Of a stretch of 64,000 nucleotides of DNA, positions 1-7,945 are shown one piece after another (the stretch's first letter is position 1; every line of letters starts with the position of its first letter). A program made the position numbers and the translations under genes. The stretch spans positions 62,001-126,000 of the forward strand of contig NZ_SCMK01000001.1 of assembly GCF_005503355.1 (NCBI RefSeq). Reading direction: 5' to 3'. Under the pieces are notes generated by a model. It did no database searches, was not told the origin of the DNA, and worked only from the letters and a program-made list of their open reading frames with translations. Origin of the DNA: Sphingomonas sp. 1F27F7B. Lineage in GTDB: Bacteria > Pseudomonadota > Alphaproteobacteria > Sphingomonadales > Sphingomonadaceae.

Positions 1-1413
1 CGTGCCCGGTTTCACCCAAGGGCGCTTGAGCTTCGCGTCCCGGCCATAGGGCTGGAACTTCTCACCCTCGGGCGGGACTTCGGTGTGGAAGGTCACCGGG
101 AACGGCGCATAGCTGCTCATGTCCGGCACCTTCCAGGGCTCGGCGGCATTCTGGAGATAGCCATCGGTGAGCAGCATCACCGGAGTCATATATTGCGTGG
201 CGATACGCACCGCCTCGATCGCGACGTCGAAGCAGTCGGCGGCCGAGCGCGCGGCGATCACCGGGACCGGTGCGTCACCATTTCTGCCGTAAACTGCTTG
301 ATATAGATCGGACTGCTCAGTTTTCGTGGGAAGTCCGGTCGAGGGGCCGCCGCGCTGGGCGTTGACGATCACCAGCGGCAATTCGGTCATGATCGCCAGG
401 CCGATCGCTTCCGTCTTGAGCGCGATGCCGGGCCCCGACGAGCAAGTGACGCCAAGGCTGCCCGCATAGGCGCTGCCCAGCGCCGAGGCGACCGCGGCGA
501 TCTCGTCCTCCGCCTGGAAGGTGGTGACGTCATATTCCTTGTAGCGCGACAGCGTGTGCAGGATCGCGCTGGCCGGGGTGATCGGATAGCCGCCGAAGAA
601 CATCGGCAGGTTCGCCAGCTGCGCGCCCGCGACCAGGCCGAGCGAGATCGATTCGGCACCGGTCACGGTCCGATAAAGCCCCGGCTCGGCGGGGGCGGCG
701 GCGACGTGACGCTGGCTGATGCCCATTGCCCCCAGCTCGGCCGTCTCGCCATAGGCATGGCCGGCGTTCAGCGCGGCGATGTTCGCCTCGGCCAGCCCGG
801 GCGCCTTGGCGAACTTGGCCTTGAGCCAGTCGACCAGCGGCTGGCGGTCGCGATCGAACATCCAGAGCGCCAGCCCGAGCGTCCACATGTTCTTGCAGCG
901 CAGCGCTTCCTTGTTGCCGAGGCCGAAGGGCTTCACCGCATCCAGGGTGAGCTGGGAGATGTTGAGCTTCAGCAATTGCCACTTGGCGAGGCTGCCGTCC
1001 TCGAGCGGATTGGCGGCGTATTTCGCCTTGTCGAGGTTGCGCTGGCCGAACTCGCCCTCATCGGCGATGATCAGGCCGCCGGGCTTCAGCGCTTCGACAT
1101 TGGTCTTGAGCGCGGCCGGGTTCATTGCGACGAGCACGTCGGGCTGGTCGCCCGCGGTGTCGATCTGGGCCGAACCGAAATTGATCTGGAAGGCGGAGAC
1201 CCCGAACAGCGTGCCCTGCGGCGCGCGGATCTCGGCGGGGAAATCCGGGAAGGTGGCGAGGTCGTTGCCGGCCAGTGCGGTCGACAGCGTGAACTGGCCG
1301 CCGGTAAGCTGCATGCCGTCGCCGGAATCGCCGGCGAAGCGAACCACGATCGCTTCGGGTGCGGGATGCGCCGACGCCTCTTCGGGCGTGAGCGTGTGCG
1401 CGGCAGTCGCCAT
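1..1413 (-). CDS. korA: 2-oxoacid:ferredoxin oxidoreductase, alpha subunit (3' end outside window)
   Basis: The reading frame is open from an ATG at 1413 to the left edge (471 codons), so the C-terminus is missing. It would be the alpha subunit of a 2-oxoglutarate (2-oxoacid):ferredoxin oxidoreductase, which makes acyl-CoA and reduced ferredoxin in the cytoplasm. The N-terminus carries the gamma-type domain with the motif FAGDSGDGMQLTGGQ. From about residue 215 the pyrophosphate/pyrimidine-type domain follows, with TGAESISLGLVAGAQ, FFGGYPITPAS and QAEDEIAAVASALGSAYAG, all typical of this fused gamma-alpha subunit. The beta subunit would be expected just beyond the left edge. The exact 2-oxoacid substrate cannot be read from the sequence. 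Confidence 0.9.
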   Translation of the reverse strand, partial: MATAAHTLTPEEASAHPAPEAIVVRFAGDSGDGMQLTGGQFTLSTALAGNDLATFPDFPAEIRAPQGTLFGVSAFQINFGSAQIDTAGDQPDVLVAMNPAALKTNVEALKPGGLIIADEGEFGQRNLDKAKYAANPLEDGSLAKWQLLKLNISQLTLDAVKPFGLGNKEALRCKNMWTLGLALWMFDRDRQPLVDWLKAKFAKAPGLAEANIAALNAGHAYGETAELGAMGISQRHVAAAPAEPGLYRTVTGAESISLGLVAGAQLANLPMFFGGYPITPASAILHTLSRYKEYDVTTFQAEDEIAAVASALGSAYAGSLGVTCSSGPGIALKTEAIGLAIMTELPLVIVNAQRGGPSTGLPTKTEQSDLYQAVYGRNGDAPVPVIAARSAADCFDVAIEAVRIATQYMTPVMLLTDGYLQNAAEPWKVPDMSSYAPFPVTFHTEVPPEGEKFQPYGRDAKLKRPWVKPGT

Positions 1414-1491
1414 GGCCGATATCCTGCGGTTTTCTATCGTTACAGAGATGTGTACGCCCCAATTTCCTCCAACCCAAAGTAGAAAATGCCC

Positions 1492-2409
1492 TCAGCCCCG
1501 CAAAGGCGCCTTCGCGGCCCTGCCACCCAGGGCCAGGATGGAGGCGACATGGCGCTGCGAGACTTCGAGCGCATCCTCGCCATAGCCGCCGCCCAGCGCA
1601 CTGGCGAAGGGGATGCCGCGTGACGTCATGGCGCCAGCCAGCCAGCGGTCACGGTCGATCAACCCCCCATAGCTGAGCGACAGGCGACCGAGCCGGTCGC
1701 CGGCAAGCGGATCGACGCCGGCCTGATAGAGGACGAGATCGGGGGAGAAACCGTCGAGCAGGGGCGTCAGCGTGCGCGCCAGCGTTTCGAGATATTCCTC
1801 GTCGCCCACCCCGTCGGGCAGCGGCACGTCGAGCGTCGAGCGCGCCTTGCGGACCGGAAAGTTCTTCTCTGCGTGGATCGAATAGGTGGCGATCTCGGGC
1901 CGTCCCGCCGTGAGCGCAGCGGTGCCGTCGCCCTGATGGACGTCGCAATCGACGATCAGGACGCGGTGACCCTCCTCCGCCAGCCGGGTCGCGGCGATGG
2001 CCAGATCGTTGAACACGCAGAAGCCCGCGCCGGTATCGGCCAGGGCATGGTGGCTGCCACCCGCGGTGTTGGCCGCATAGCCGTGCTCCAGCGCGAGCCG
2101 GGCGGCCAGATAGGTGCCGCCGGGTACGGCCTGGGACCGACGCGCGACTTCGGGGGTGACGGGGAAGCCGATGCGGCGTTCCTTCTCGGGCGGGACCGCG
2201 GCGTTCAACACCTCCTCGACATAGTCGGGATCGTGCACCGCTTCGAGCCAGGCGCGCGGCATCGGCTCGGGCTCGTGCCAGGCGAAGACGGGCCCTTCTT
2301 CGCGCAGCAGATCGCGGACCAGGCCGTTCTTGTTCCATTGATATTGGCTGCGCGCCGGCGCGGGCGCGACGTAATCGGGATGGTGGACGAGATGGATCAC
2401 CGCATCCAT
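1492..2409 (-). CDS. Histone deacetylase family protein (acetylpolyamine/AcuC-like amidohydrolase)
   Basis: This 305-residue protein has the arginase/deacetylase fold of the HDAC superfamily, whose bacterial members remove acetyl groups from polyamines, acetoin-related substrates or proteins using one Zn2+. The GGSHHA motif (residues 117-122) gives the catalytic His pair. DCDVHQGDG (154-162) supplies Asp156 and His158 as metal ligands, and GVDPLAGD (231-238) supplies the third Asp. GGGY near 273-276 gives the transition-state Tyr. The length is normal for the class. No signal peptide is visible. It is a single gene 79 bases downstream of the korA start, in the same direction. Substrate specificity is not determinable. 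Confidence 0.9.
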   Translation of the reverse strand: MDAVIHLVHHPDYVAPAPARSQYQWNKNGLVRDLLREEGPVFAWHEPEPMPRAWLEAVHDPDYVEEVLNAAVPPEKERRIGFPVTPEVARRSQAVPGGTYLAARLALEHGYAANTAGGSHHALADTGAGFCVFNDLAIAATRLAEEGHRVLIVDCDVHQGDGTAALTAGRPEIATYSIHAEKNFPVRKARSTLDVPLPDGVGDEEYLETLARTLTPLLDGFSPDLVLYQAGVDPLAGDRLGRLSLSYGGLIDRDRWLAGAMTSRGIPFASALGGGYGEDALEVSQRHVASILALGGRAAKAPLRG

Positions 2410-2540
2410 TTAGCTATTCCCCTCCCCGGAAGGGAAGGTCTAGGGACGCGTTGAGGACCGCGACACTGCGCCGCCCGCCGTATCGCCGGGACTTTGCCCA
2501 CCCCCGGCCTCTCCCTTGCTGGGAGGGGAGTGAGAAGAAC

Positions 2541-3020
2541 ATGACCGACATTGCCTCCCTTCCCTATCGCCCCTGTGCCGGCGTGATGCTGCTCAACCGT
2601 GCCGGCCAGGTATTTGTCGGCCAGCGGCTCGATTCGGTGCTCGAGGCCTGGCAGATGCCGCAGGGTGGGATCGATCCGGGCGAGGCGCCGATCGACGCCG
2701 CCTGGCGCGAGCTGTGGGAAGAGACCGGGGTGCGCCGCGATCTGGCCGAGCTGATCGCCGAGGCGCCCGGCGAACTCTATTACGACCTGCCGGAGGATCT
2801 GGTGGGCAAGGTGTGGAAGGGCAAATGGCGCGGCCAGCGGCAGCGCTGGTTCCTGTTCCGCTTCCTGGGCGAGGATGCCGATGTCGACATCCAGACCGCG
2901 GAGCCCGAGTTCCGCGCCTGGCGCTGGGCCGCCCCGCAGGACCTTCCGGACATCATCGTGCCCTTCAAGCGCGCGCTCTATAAGGAACTGTTGACCGTCT
3001 TTGGACAACATCTCGTCTGA
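2541..3020 (+). CDS. rppH: RNA pyrophosphohydrolase (Nudix)
   Basis: This 159-residue Nudix hydrolase fits RppH, which converts 5'-triphosphate mRNA ends to monophosphate and so licenses RNase E decay. The protein opens with YRPCAGVMLLNRAGQVFVGQR. The Nudix box runs from GGIDPGEAP through REL-EETG (residues about 42-65). Trp-rich segments (KGKWRGQRQRWFLFRF) after the box are typical of RppH. The frame is open further upstream to 2451, but the ATG at 2541 follows GTGAGAAGAAC and gives the usual RppH length and N-terminus. The upstream 2410-2540 stretch is GC-rich with short inverted repeats and has no gene. Confidence 0.92.
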   Translation: MTDIASLPYRPCAGVMLLNRAGQVFVGQRLDSVLEAWQMPQGGIDPGEAPIDAAWRELWEETGVRRDLAELIAEAPGELYYDLPEDLVGKVWKGKWRGQRQRWFLFRFLGEDADVDIQTAEPEFRAWRWAAPQDLPDIIVPFKRALYKELLTVFGQHLV

Positions 3021-3064
3021 TCCTGCCCTAGTTTCGCTCCCATAACGGCGATACGGACCCGTTC

Positions 3065-3976
3065 ATGCGCGCCCTGCTCCTTGCCCTGCCGCTACTGCTC
3101 GCCAACGCGCCGGACGATGATTCCGCGACGGTCGACCCGACCGTCGTTCCGGCGACGATCAAGGCCATGCTCGAGGCGGCGATGGAATCGGGCAACGAGA
3201 ACGACGTTGCCGTCATCGTCAAATATGCCCGCACCGCCTCGCCCGCGACGGCCGACCAGGTGGTGAAGATCGCGGCAGACTGGCGCAACGAGCGGACCAA
3301 GAAGGCCCAGGCCAAGATCCGCAGCGCCGATTTCTTCGCGCTGGTGAAGGGCCATGCCGAGCTGGGCGGCTATGTCACCACCGGCAATACCGAGAATGTC
3401 GGCATCACCGCAGCGCTCGAGCTCAAGCGCGAGGCGCTGCAATGGCGCCACAAGCTGCGGGTGCAGGCCGATTACCAGGAAAGCCTGGGGATCACGACGC
3501 GCGAGCGCTATCTCGCCGCCTACGAGCCCAACTGGAAGTTCGACGACCGGGCCTATCTCTATGGCGCCGCGCAATATGAGAGCGACCGCTTCTCGGGATT
3601 CACCGACCGCGTTTCGCTGTCGAGCGGCATCGGCTACAGCGCGATCAAGTCGCCGGCGGTGAAGCTCGACGTCGAAGTCGGTCCGGCCTTCCGCTACACG
3701 CGCTTCATCAACGACACGGCCGAGAAGAATGCCGCGGCGCGCGGCAGCGTCGATTTCGGCTGGAAGATCTCCAAGGGCATTTCCGTGACGCAGGTCGCCT
3801 CGGCCTATCTGCAGGACGCGAACAGCACCGTGTCGTCCAAGTCGGCACTGCTCACTCGGCTGATCGGGCCGCTGTCGGCGCAGTTCAGCTATTCGCTCCA
3901 GTATGAAAGCACGCCGCCGCTCGGCCGCAGAACCACCGACACCACCAGCCGCGCGGCGCTCGTCGTCGATTTCTGA
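3065..3976 (+). CDS. DUF481 family outer-membrane protein
   Basis: This 303-residue protein has an N-terminal signal peptide (MRALLLALPLLLANA). A short helical region (residues about 20-90) precedes a DUF481 beta-barrel domain. The barrel shows the diagnostic start ELGGYVTTGNTENVG and strands ending in alternating aromatics, with a final strand closing on VVDF at the C-terminus, as outer-membrane barrels do. DUF481 proteins (for example E. coli YdiY) have no assigned substrate. It stands alone, 44 bases after rppH, with its own likely promoter. The function is unknown beyond outer-membrane placement. Confidence 0.85.
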   Translation: MRALLLALPLLLANAPDDDSATVDPTVVPATIKAMLEAAMESGNENDVAVIVKYARTASPATADQVVKIAADWRNERTKKAQAKIRSADFFALVKGHAELGGYVTTGNTENVGITAALELKREALQWRHKLRVQADYQESLGITTRERYLAAYEPNWKFDDRAYLYGAAQYESDRFSGFTDRVSLSSGIGYSAIKSPAVKLDVEVGPAFRYTRFINDTAEKNAAARGSVDFGWKISKGISVTQVASAYLQDANSTVSSKSALLTRLIGPLSAQFSYSLQYESTPPLGRRTTDTTSRAALVVDF

Positions 3977-4024
3977 CTGGCTCCTTCCGACTGGCTTCCC
4001 CGGGGGCATGCCCTGGCTGCATGA

Positions 4025-4046
4025 CATCCCAGCTTTCGCCGGGATG
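4025..4046. repeat. Dispersed sphingomonad-type intergenic palindrome
   Basis: CATCCC-N10-GGGATG with the surrounding AGCTTTCGCC core is the widespread alphaproteobacterial intergenic repeat, whose minus-strand translation reads VIPAKAG. It lies in the 102-base gap between the DUF481 gene and the M20 hydrolase and may act as a hairpin. Confidence 0.7.
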
Positions 4047-4078
4047 ACGAAGCGGGTTTTACGCGCTAGGGGCTCGGG

Positions 4079-5287
4079 ATGACCGAGCTTTCCAAGACAG
4101 AATGCGCGGCAGTGGAGAGGGCCGCGGCGTCGCCGATGCTGGCGCGCACCGAGGCCTGGACGGCGATCAACAGCGGCACCCGCAATCTGGCCGGGCTCGC
4201 CCGCATGGCCGATGCGCTGGCCGACGCCTTCTCCATCCTGCCCGGCGACATCGTGCTGGTCGAGCCCGAGGCTGCCAGCAGCGTGACCGCCGACGGGCAA
4301 GTGCTGCCGCTGGCGCATGGCCACCACCTTCACCTCGCGGTGCGCCCCGACGCGCCGGTGCAACTGCTGCTGACCGGGCACATGGACACGGTGTACGGCG
4401 CGGACCATCCGTTCCAGGCGAACCGCTGGCTACCGGACGGCAACCTCAACGCGCCGGGCGCCGCCGACATGAAGGGCGGGCTGGCGCTGATGCTCGCCGC
4501 GCTGGAGGCAGTGGAGGAAAGCCCGCTCGCCGCGCATATCGGCTATGAGGTGCTGATCAATTCGGACGAGGAGACCGGTTCCTTCTCCTCCGCCGGCCTG
4601 ATCGCTGGGGCGGCCAAGGGCAAGGTGGCGGCACTCACCTATGAGCCGGCGCTGCCCGACGGCACCCTGGCGGGCGCGCGGGGCGGCACGGGCAATTTCT
4701 CGATCGTGGTGCACGGCAAGTCCGCCCATGCGGGGCGCAATCCGGACGAGGGCCGCAACGCGCTCGTCGCCGCCGCGGATCTCGCGATGCGGCTCAATCA
4801 CGCCAAGGCTCCCGGCCTTGCGGTGAACCCGGCCAAGATCGACGGCGGCGGGCCGAACAATGTCGTACCCGATCTGGCGATCCTGCGCGTCAATTTCCGT
4901 CCCGGGGACAGCGAGGCGATCACCCGCGCCCGGATCGCAATCGACCAGGCCGTGGCGATCGTCTCGGTCAAGCATGACGTGCGCATCCATGTCCATGGCA
5001 GCTTCAACCGGCCGCCAAAGCCGCTGGATCCCGGCGCCGAGAGGCTGTTCGAGCTGGTGAAGGCATCCGGCGCCGCCCTGGGCATTCCCGTCGCATGGAA
5101 GTTTTCCGGCGGCGTATGCGACGGCAACAACATCGCCGCATGCGGCGTGCCGGTGGTCGACACGATGGGCGCGCGCGGCGGCCTCATCCACAGCGCTGAC
5201 GAATTCCTGATCCCGGAGAGCCTGGCCGAGCGCGCCGCACTCTCCGCCGTCACCATGTTGCGCATCGCCGAGAAGGGGAAAATATGA
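4079..5287 (+). CDS. M20 family metallopeptidase/deacylase in the ast operon
   Basis: This 402-residue M20-family amidohydrolase is related to ArgE/DapE/carboxypeptidase G2. Visible metal-site motifs are TGHMDTVYG (His and catalytic Asp, about 101-109), NAPGAADMKGG (bridging Asp, about 123-132), NSDEETGS (catalytic Glu pair, about 160-167) and LIHSADEF near the C-terminus (final His). The dimerisation domain includes GGTGNFSIVVHGKSAHAG. Its stop overlaps the astA start by four bases (ATGA), so the two are translationally coupled. It may do the desuccinylation step normally done by AstE; that is inference from context. It could equally process another N-acyl amino acid. Confidence 0.88.
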   Translation: MTELSKTECAAVERAAASPMLARTEAWTAINSGTRNLAGLARMADALADAFSILPGDIVLVEPEAASSVTADGQVLPLAHGHHLHLAVRPDAPVQLLLTGHMDTVYGADHPFQANRWLPDGNLNAPGAADMKGGLALMLAALEAVEESPLAAHIGYEVLINSDEETGSFSSAGLIAGAAKGKVAALTYEPALPDGTLAGARGGTGNFSIVVHGKSAHAGRNPDEGRNALVAAADLAMRLNHAKAPGLAVNPAKIDGGGPNNVVPDLAILRVNFRPGDSEAITRARIAIDQAVAIVSVKHDVRIHVHGSFNRPPKPLDPGAERLFELVKASGAALGIPVAWKFSGGVCDGNNIAACGVPVVDTMGARGGLIHSADEFLIPESLAERAALSAVTMLRIAEKGKI

Positions 5288-6294
5288 GCTTCGTGATCCG
5301 TGCCGCCCGCGACGAGGATCTGCAGGCGCTCTACGAGATGGCGAAGCTGACCGGCGGCGGCTTCACCAATCTCCAGCCCGAGAAGGAAGTGCTCCGCGCC
5401 AAGCTGGCGCGCAGCCACGCCGCCTTCGATCGCGGCGAAGACGAGAGCGGCGACGACGTCTTCGTGCTGGTGCTTGAGAACCTGGATACCGGCGAGGTGC
5501 GCGGCACCTGCCAGATCTTCACCGCCGTGGGGCAGCGCTGGCCCTTCTATTCCTATCGCCTCGCCACCGAGACCAAGCATAGCGAGGAACTGGGCCGCAC
5601 CTTCCGCGCCGAGACGCTCAGCCTGGTCAACGACCTGGAAGGAGCGAGCGAAGTCGGCGGACTGTTCCTGCACCCCGGCGAGCGGGCCGGCGGGCTCGGC
5701 ATGCTGCTGGCGCGCAGCCGCTACCTGTTCATTGCCCGGCATCGCAACCGCTTCGCCGAGCGGATCCTCGCCGAGCTGCGCGGCGTGATCGACGAAGCGG
5801 GCGGATCGCCCTTCTGGGACGGGGTCGCCGGGCGCTTCTTCGGAATGAACTTCCAGGAGGCCGACAGCTTCAATGCCATTCACGGCAACCAGTTCATCGC
5901 CGATCTGATGCCCAAGCACCCGATCTACACGGCGATGCTGCAGGAAAGCGCACGCAGCGTGATCGGCCTGCCCCACCCTTCCGGCCGTGCCGCGATGCGG
6001 ATGCTGGAGAGCGAGGGTTTCGCCTGGGAGCGCTATGTCGACATCTTCGACGGCGGCCCGACGATGACCGCCCGCACCGATCAGGTAAGGACGGTGCGCG
6101 ACGCGCGGACCGCCAAGGTGGTGGCCGTCGAAGCCGGTGGCGAGGCCGCCTTGGTGGCCACGGGCAAGCTCCAGCAGTTCCGCGTGACCCAGGGCCGCGT
6201 GGCCGAGCGCGAGGGCGGTGTCGCGATCGACCCGCGGACAGCCGAGCTGCTCGGCATCGGCGGCGGCGACGAAATCATGCACGTGGCGCGCTGA
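5284..6294 (+). CDS. astA: Arginine N-succinyltransferase
   Basis: This 336-residue protein matches AstA, which transfers succinyl from succinyl-CoA to arginine as the first step of the AST pathway. It starts FVIRAARDEDLQALYEMA and contains GGGFTNLQPEKE, YSYRLATETKHSEELGR, EVGGLFLHPGERAGGLG (acyl-CoA binding) and FWDGVAGRFFGMNFQEAD, all characteristic of the family. The length is normal. It overlaps the M20 hydrolase at the start and astB by one base at the end, so the three form one operon. AstC and AstD are not in this window. Confidence 0.93.
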   Translation: MSFVIRAARDEDLQALYEMAKLTGGGFTNLQPEKEVLRAKLARSHAAFDRGEDESGDDVFVLVLENLDTGEVRGTCQIFTAVGQRWPFYSYRLATETKHSEELGRTFRAETLSLVNDLEGASEVGGLFLHPGERAGGLGMLLARSRYLFIARHRNRFAERILAELRGVIDEAGGSPFWDGVAGRFFGMNFQEADSFNAIHGNQFIADLMPKHPIYTAMLQESARSVIGLPHPSGRAAMRMLESEGFAWERYVDIFDGGPTMTARTDQVRTVRDARTAKVVAVEAGGEAALVATGKLQQFRVTQGRVAEREGGVAIDPRTAELLGIGGGDEIMHVAR

Positions 6295-7535
6295 TGCTGA
6301 TCGAGGTCAACTTCGACGGGATCATCGGCCCGAGCCACAATTATGCCGGGCTGAGCCACGGCAATCTCGCGGCGACGCGCAATCGGGGCGAGACTTCGTT
6401 CCCGCGTGCCGCGGCGCTGCAGGGAATCGCCAAGATGCGCGCCAACCTGGCGCTCGGGCTCACCCAGGGCATTCTGCTTCCCCATGCCCGGCCCGACCGT
6501 CGCTGGCTCGCCAGCCTCGGCGCGCATTACGAGGATGCGCCACCGCACACCCAGGCCCAGGCGCTCTCCGCCTCGCCGATGTGGGCCGCCAACGCCGCGA
6601 CCGTCTCGCCTGCGCCCGACACGGCGGACGGCAAATGCCACCTGAGCGTCGCCAACCTGGTGACCATGCCCCATCGCAGCCATGAATGGCCCGAGACGCT
6701 GGCACAGCTCCGCCTCGCCTTCGCCGACCCTGCCTTCGCCGTGCACGGCCCGGTGCCGGCGCCATTCGGCGACGAGGGCGCGGCCAACCACATGCGGCTC
6801 GCCGCCGGCCATGACGCGCCGGGCGTCGAAGTGTTCGTCTATGGCATCTCGGGCGGCCCCTTCCCCGCGCGCCAGCATCCCGATGCGAGCGCGGCGGTGG
6901 CGCGGCGGCATCGGCTCGAGCGCGTGCTGTTCGTCCAGCAATCCGAGGAAGCGATCGCGGCAGGCGCGTTCCACAACGACGTGGTCGCAGTGGCGAACGG
7001 CCGCGTGCTGTTCGCGCATGAACAGGCCTTCGCCGCCAAGGATCGCTTCCACGCCGACCTGCGCGCGATGCTGCCCGAAGTCGAGATCGTCGAGGTGCCC
7101 GCCGCGCAGGTGAGCCTCGCGGACGCGATCAAATCCTATCTGTTCAACGCCCAGCTGGTCACCCTGCCCTCGGGCGAGATGGCGCTGGTGCTGCCCGGCG
7201 AGGCGCGCGACACGCCTTCGGTATGGCGCTGGCTGCAAGAGCATGTCGCCGGGAACGGACCGATCCGGCGGCTCGAAGTGGTCGATGTTCGCCAATCCAT
7301 GGCCAATGGCGGCGGACCTGCCTGTTTGCGCCTGCGCGTGGTCTGCGATCCCACGACGGTCGATCCGCGTTTCCTGGTGGACGACGGGAAACTCGATCAC
7401 ATCGCCAGAGTGATCGAATCACATTGGCCGGAGGCGATTCCCTTCGATTCGATCGCCGATCCCGAGTTGATCGCCCAGGTCGAAGCCGCGCGCGAGGCGC
7501 TGCTCGACACGCTGGGGATTTCCGAGCTTCCCTAG
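6294..7535 (+). CDS. astB: N-succinylarginine dihydrolase
   Basis: This 413-residue protein matches AstB, which hydrolyses succinylarginine to succinylornithine, CO2 and two ammonia. The N-terminus EVNFDGIIGPSHNYAGLSHGN is diagnostic. QALSASPMWAANAATVSPAPDT and VANLVTMPHRSHE follow, and the nucleophilic Cys is in NGGGPACLRLRVV near residue 346. The start ATG overlaps the astA stop by one base. A hairpin 24 bases after the stop (7559-7576) probably ends the operon. Confidence 0.93.
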   Translation: MLIEVNFDGIIGPSHNYAGLSHGNLAATRNRGETSFPRAAALQGIAKMRANLALGLTQGILLPHARPDRRWLASLGAHYEDAPPHTQAQALSASPMWAANAATVSPAPDTADGKCHLSVANLVTMPHRSHEWPETLAQLRLAFADPAFAVHGPVPAPFGDEGAANHMRLAAGHDAPGVEVFVYGISGGPFPARQHPDASAAVARRHRLERVLFVQQSEEAIAAGAFHNDVVAVANGRVLFAHEQAFAAKDRFHADLRAMLPEVEIVEVPAAQVSLADAIKSYLFNAQLVTLPSGEMALVLPGEARDTPSVWRWLQEHVAGNGPIRRLEVVDVRQSMANGGGPACLRLRVVCDPTTVDPRFLVDDGKLDHIARVIESHWPEAIPFDSIADPELIAQVEAAREALLDTLGISELP

Positions 7536-7558
7536 CGATGCGTTCGACAGGAGCGGCT

Positions 7559-7576
7559 GGCCGGCTGTCGCCGGCC
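7559..7576 (+). terminator. Hairpin after the ast operon
   Basis: GGCCGGC-TGTC-GCCGGCC is a perfect 7-bp stem with a 4-base loop, 24 bases past the astB stop. No T run follows directly, so termination efficiency is uncertain. Confidence 0.5.
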
Positions 7577-7662
7577 TGTCGGGATAATTGACAGTTAACT
7601 ATCTAATTTAACGCGAAACTACGTATTTTGGCGCTTGGCCCGGCGCTTGCTTAACCTTTCCC

Positions 7663-7875
7663 ATGCTCTATCGTATTCGGCGCCTGTTCACGATCAAGAC
7701 CAAGTTCGAGGCCTTTCTCGTCATCTATGGCCTTGCTTGCGGGGCGACCGAGCGCGGGGTCCATTATCTGGGGAAGTTTCCGGGCTGGGGCGGCTGGATG
7801 CTGTTCGCGCTATGCCCGATTGCGGTATTCATGGCGGGGGCCAAGATACTGGACAGCTTCGATGTTCCGGATTGA
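7663..7875 (+). CDS. Small conserved-looking membrane protein
   Basis: This 70-residue protein has a basic N-terminus (MLYRIRRLFTIKTKFEAF), a hydrophobic stretch LVIYGLACGATERGVHYLG, and a second hydrophobic stretch GWMLFALCPIAVFMAGAKIL, so two short membrane segments are likely. I do not recognise a named family. Codon use looks genuine and the gene sits in its own slot between the ast operon and the kinase-like gene. An AT-rich segment with TTGACA at 7588 lies upstream and may hold its promoter. Confidence 0.65.
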   Translation: MLYRIRRLFTIKTKFEAFLVIYGLACGATERGVHYLGKFPGWGGWMLFALCPIAVFMAGAKILDSFDVPD

Positions 7876-7945
7876 GCGGGGAATTGCGTCTGTAATAGTC
7901 GGGAGCTAGGGCCGGCCAGCTGGCCCGTGGGGAGGTTCTGAGCGC

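Noticed and set aside
7594..7612. Possible CtrA site (TTAA...TTAAC) before the small membrane protein
   Set aside because: The spacing between half-sites is nine bases rather than seven, so it does not fit the CtrA consensus.
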